From positions 53,878,616-53,942,615 of the forward strand of contig JALGPY010000009.1 of assembly GCA_023055425.1 (NCBI GenBank): DNA of 64,000 bases. The letters run 5' to 3'. The notes under the pieces are model-generated. The model saw only the letters and a list, made by a program, of their open reading frames with translations, was not told the DNA's origin and did not search any database. The number at the start of each line of letters is the position of its first letter. Within the stretch, counting starts at the first letter, position 1. The translations under genes and the position numbers were made by a program. This DNA is from Linanthus parryae (taxonomy: Eukaryota > Streptophyta > Magnoliopsida > Ericales > Polemoniaceae). Below, in pieces: positions 63,772-64,000 of this stretch.

Positions 63772-64000
63772 TCACTCTCTGAAATTCATCCACCGCTTTC
63801 TTACAAGGACTGCATCTTTAATAAACCTTGCATATTTTGGCATCTTTTGAAGTGCCTCAATCAACGGAATATTAATGTGCAGTTTTGAAAACACATTTAG
63901 AACGCGCCTGTATTCCTCAGAATCGTCCTTCTACTTCCTAGTACGTAATGGAATTGGTAGTTCTGGAGAAGAAGAAGGAGATGAAAGTGGTACCTCGGTA
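63772..64000 (-). pseudogene. Athila gag C-terminal segment in element C (truncated by window)
   Basis: The minus strand reads LPIPLRTRK, a stop, then KDDSEEYRRVLNVFSKLHIN and IPLIEALQKMPKYARFIKDA, ending RWMNFRE with a stop at 63772-63774. It aligns with the intact Athila gag segment PLRTRKRDDSKDYARFLEMF, QINIPFAEALAKMPTYAKFL just before the protease. Protease is absent: the frame stops and the conserved post-ORF block follows. So this element carried gag only. The in-frame TAG makes this copy defective unless a further upstream frame is used. Confidence 0.8.

Larger units (their letters stand above)
60199..64000 (-). mobile_element. Element C: Athila-like LTR element, 3' part only, gag cargo
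   Basis: Minus-strand element running off the window: 3' LTR 60199-61937, PPT 61938-61955, conserved non-coding region, conserved post-ORF block, then a gag C-terminus at the window edge. LTR ends (TGATAAC ... CGTGTCA), PPT and 3' region are those of element D, but the cargo differs. The 5' LTR and PBS cannot be seen. Confidence 0.85.

Overview
This window is plant nuclear DNA, most likely from a eudicot, and consists almost entirely of transposable elements. Plant-specific families identify it: an Athila-type Ty3/Gypsy element primed by tRNA-Asp, Copia and Tekay-like ends, DUF4283-type L1 LINEs, MITEs, and pieces of a nuclear gene for a chloroplast membrane protease. I see no intact host gene, no rRNA or tRNA gene and no CRISPR array.

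Layout. 1-0.85 kb: 3' end of a Copia element. 0.85-1.12 and 7.73-8.7 kb: one decayed LINE split by a complete young non-autonomous LTR element on the minus strand (1126-7723, TSD GTGGC, here called element D) that carries a single unfamiliar ORF. 8.7-11.6 kb: LINE ORF1 remnant, a probable Gypsy tail and a low-complexity ORF. 11.64-21.08 kb (copy A) and 34.75-44.92 kb (copy B): a large direct duplication. Each copy holds coiled-coil exon-like pieces, two pieces of an ARASP-type S2P protease pseudogene, a hAT-like and a MULE-like MITE, an old Athila LTR with a gag stub, and a Gypsy LTR. 21.1-34.8 kb: a small spliced gene-like relic, then a large imperfect inverted repeat built on LINE ORF1 and endonuclease remnants. 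A 2.4 kb foldback element with Stowaway/mariner-type ends (28531-30958, TA duplication) interrupts its right arm. 45077-58513: a structurally complete 13.4 kb Athila element (TSD GTCTC; LTRs about 1% diverged) with gag-protease, a broken RT-RNaseH-integrase region and an ORF3. It sits inside Tekay-like Gypsy 3' ends. 60199-64000: the 3' part of a second non-autonomous Athila-like element on the minus strand (element C), whose cargo is Athila gag.

How the parts fit. The Athila element, D and C share LTR ends (TGATAAC...), a PPT of the form TAGTGYGGGGG, a second PPT-like tract 0.9-1.3 kb further inside, and a conserved block of about 34 nt after the last gag/pol or cargo ORF. Athila and D also show the same tRNA-Asp PBS (C's PBS lies outside the window). 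This fits an autonomous family with non-autonomous relatives that swap cargo ORFs. The most unusual signal is that every Athila-type LTR here carries, at a similar place in U3, an array of short inverted repeats whose core sequence is different in each family.
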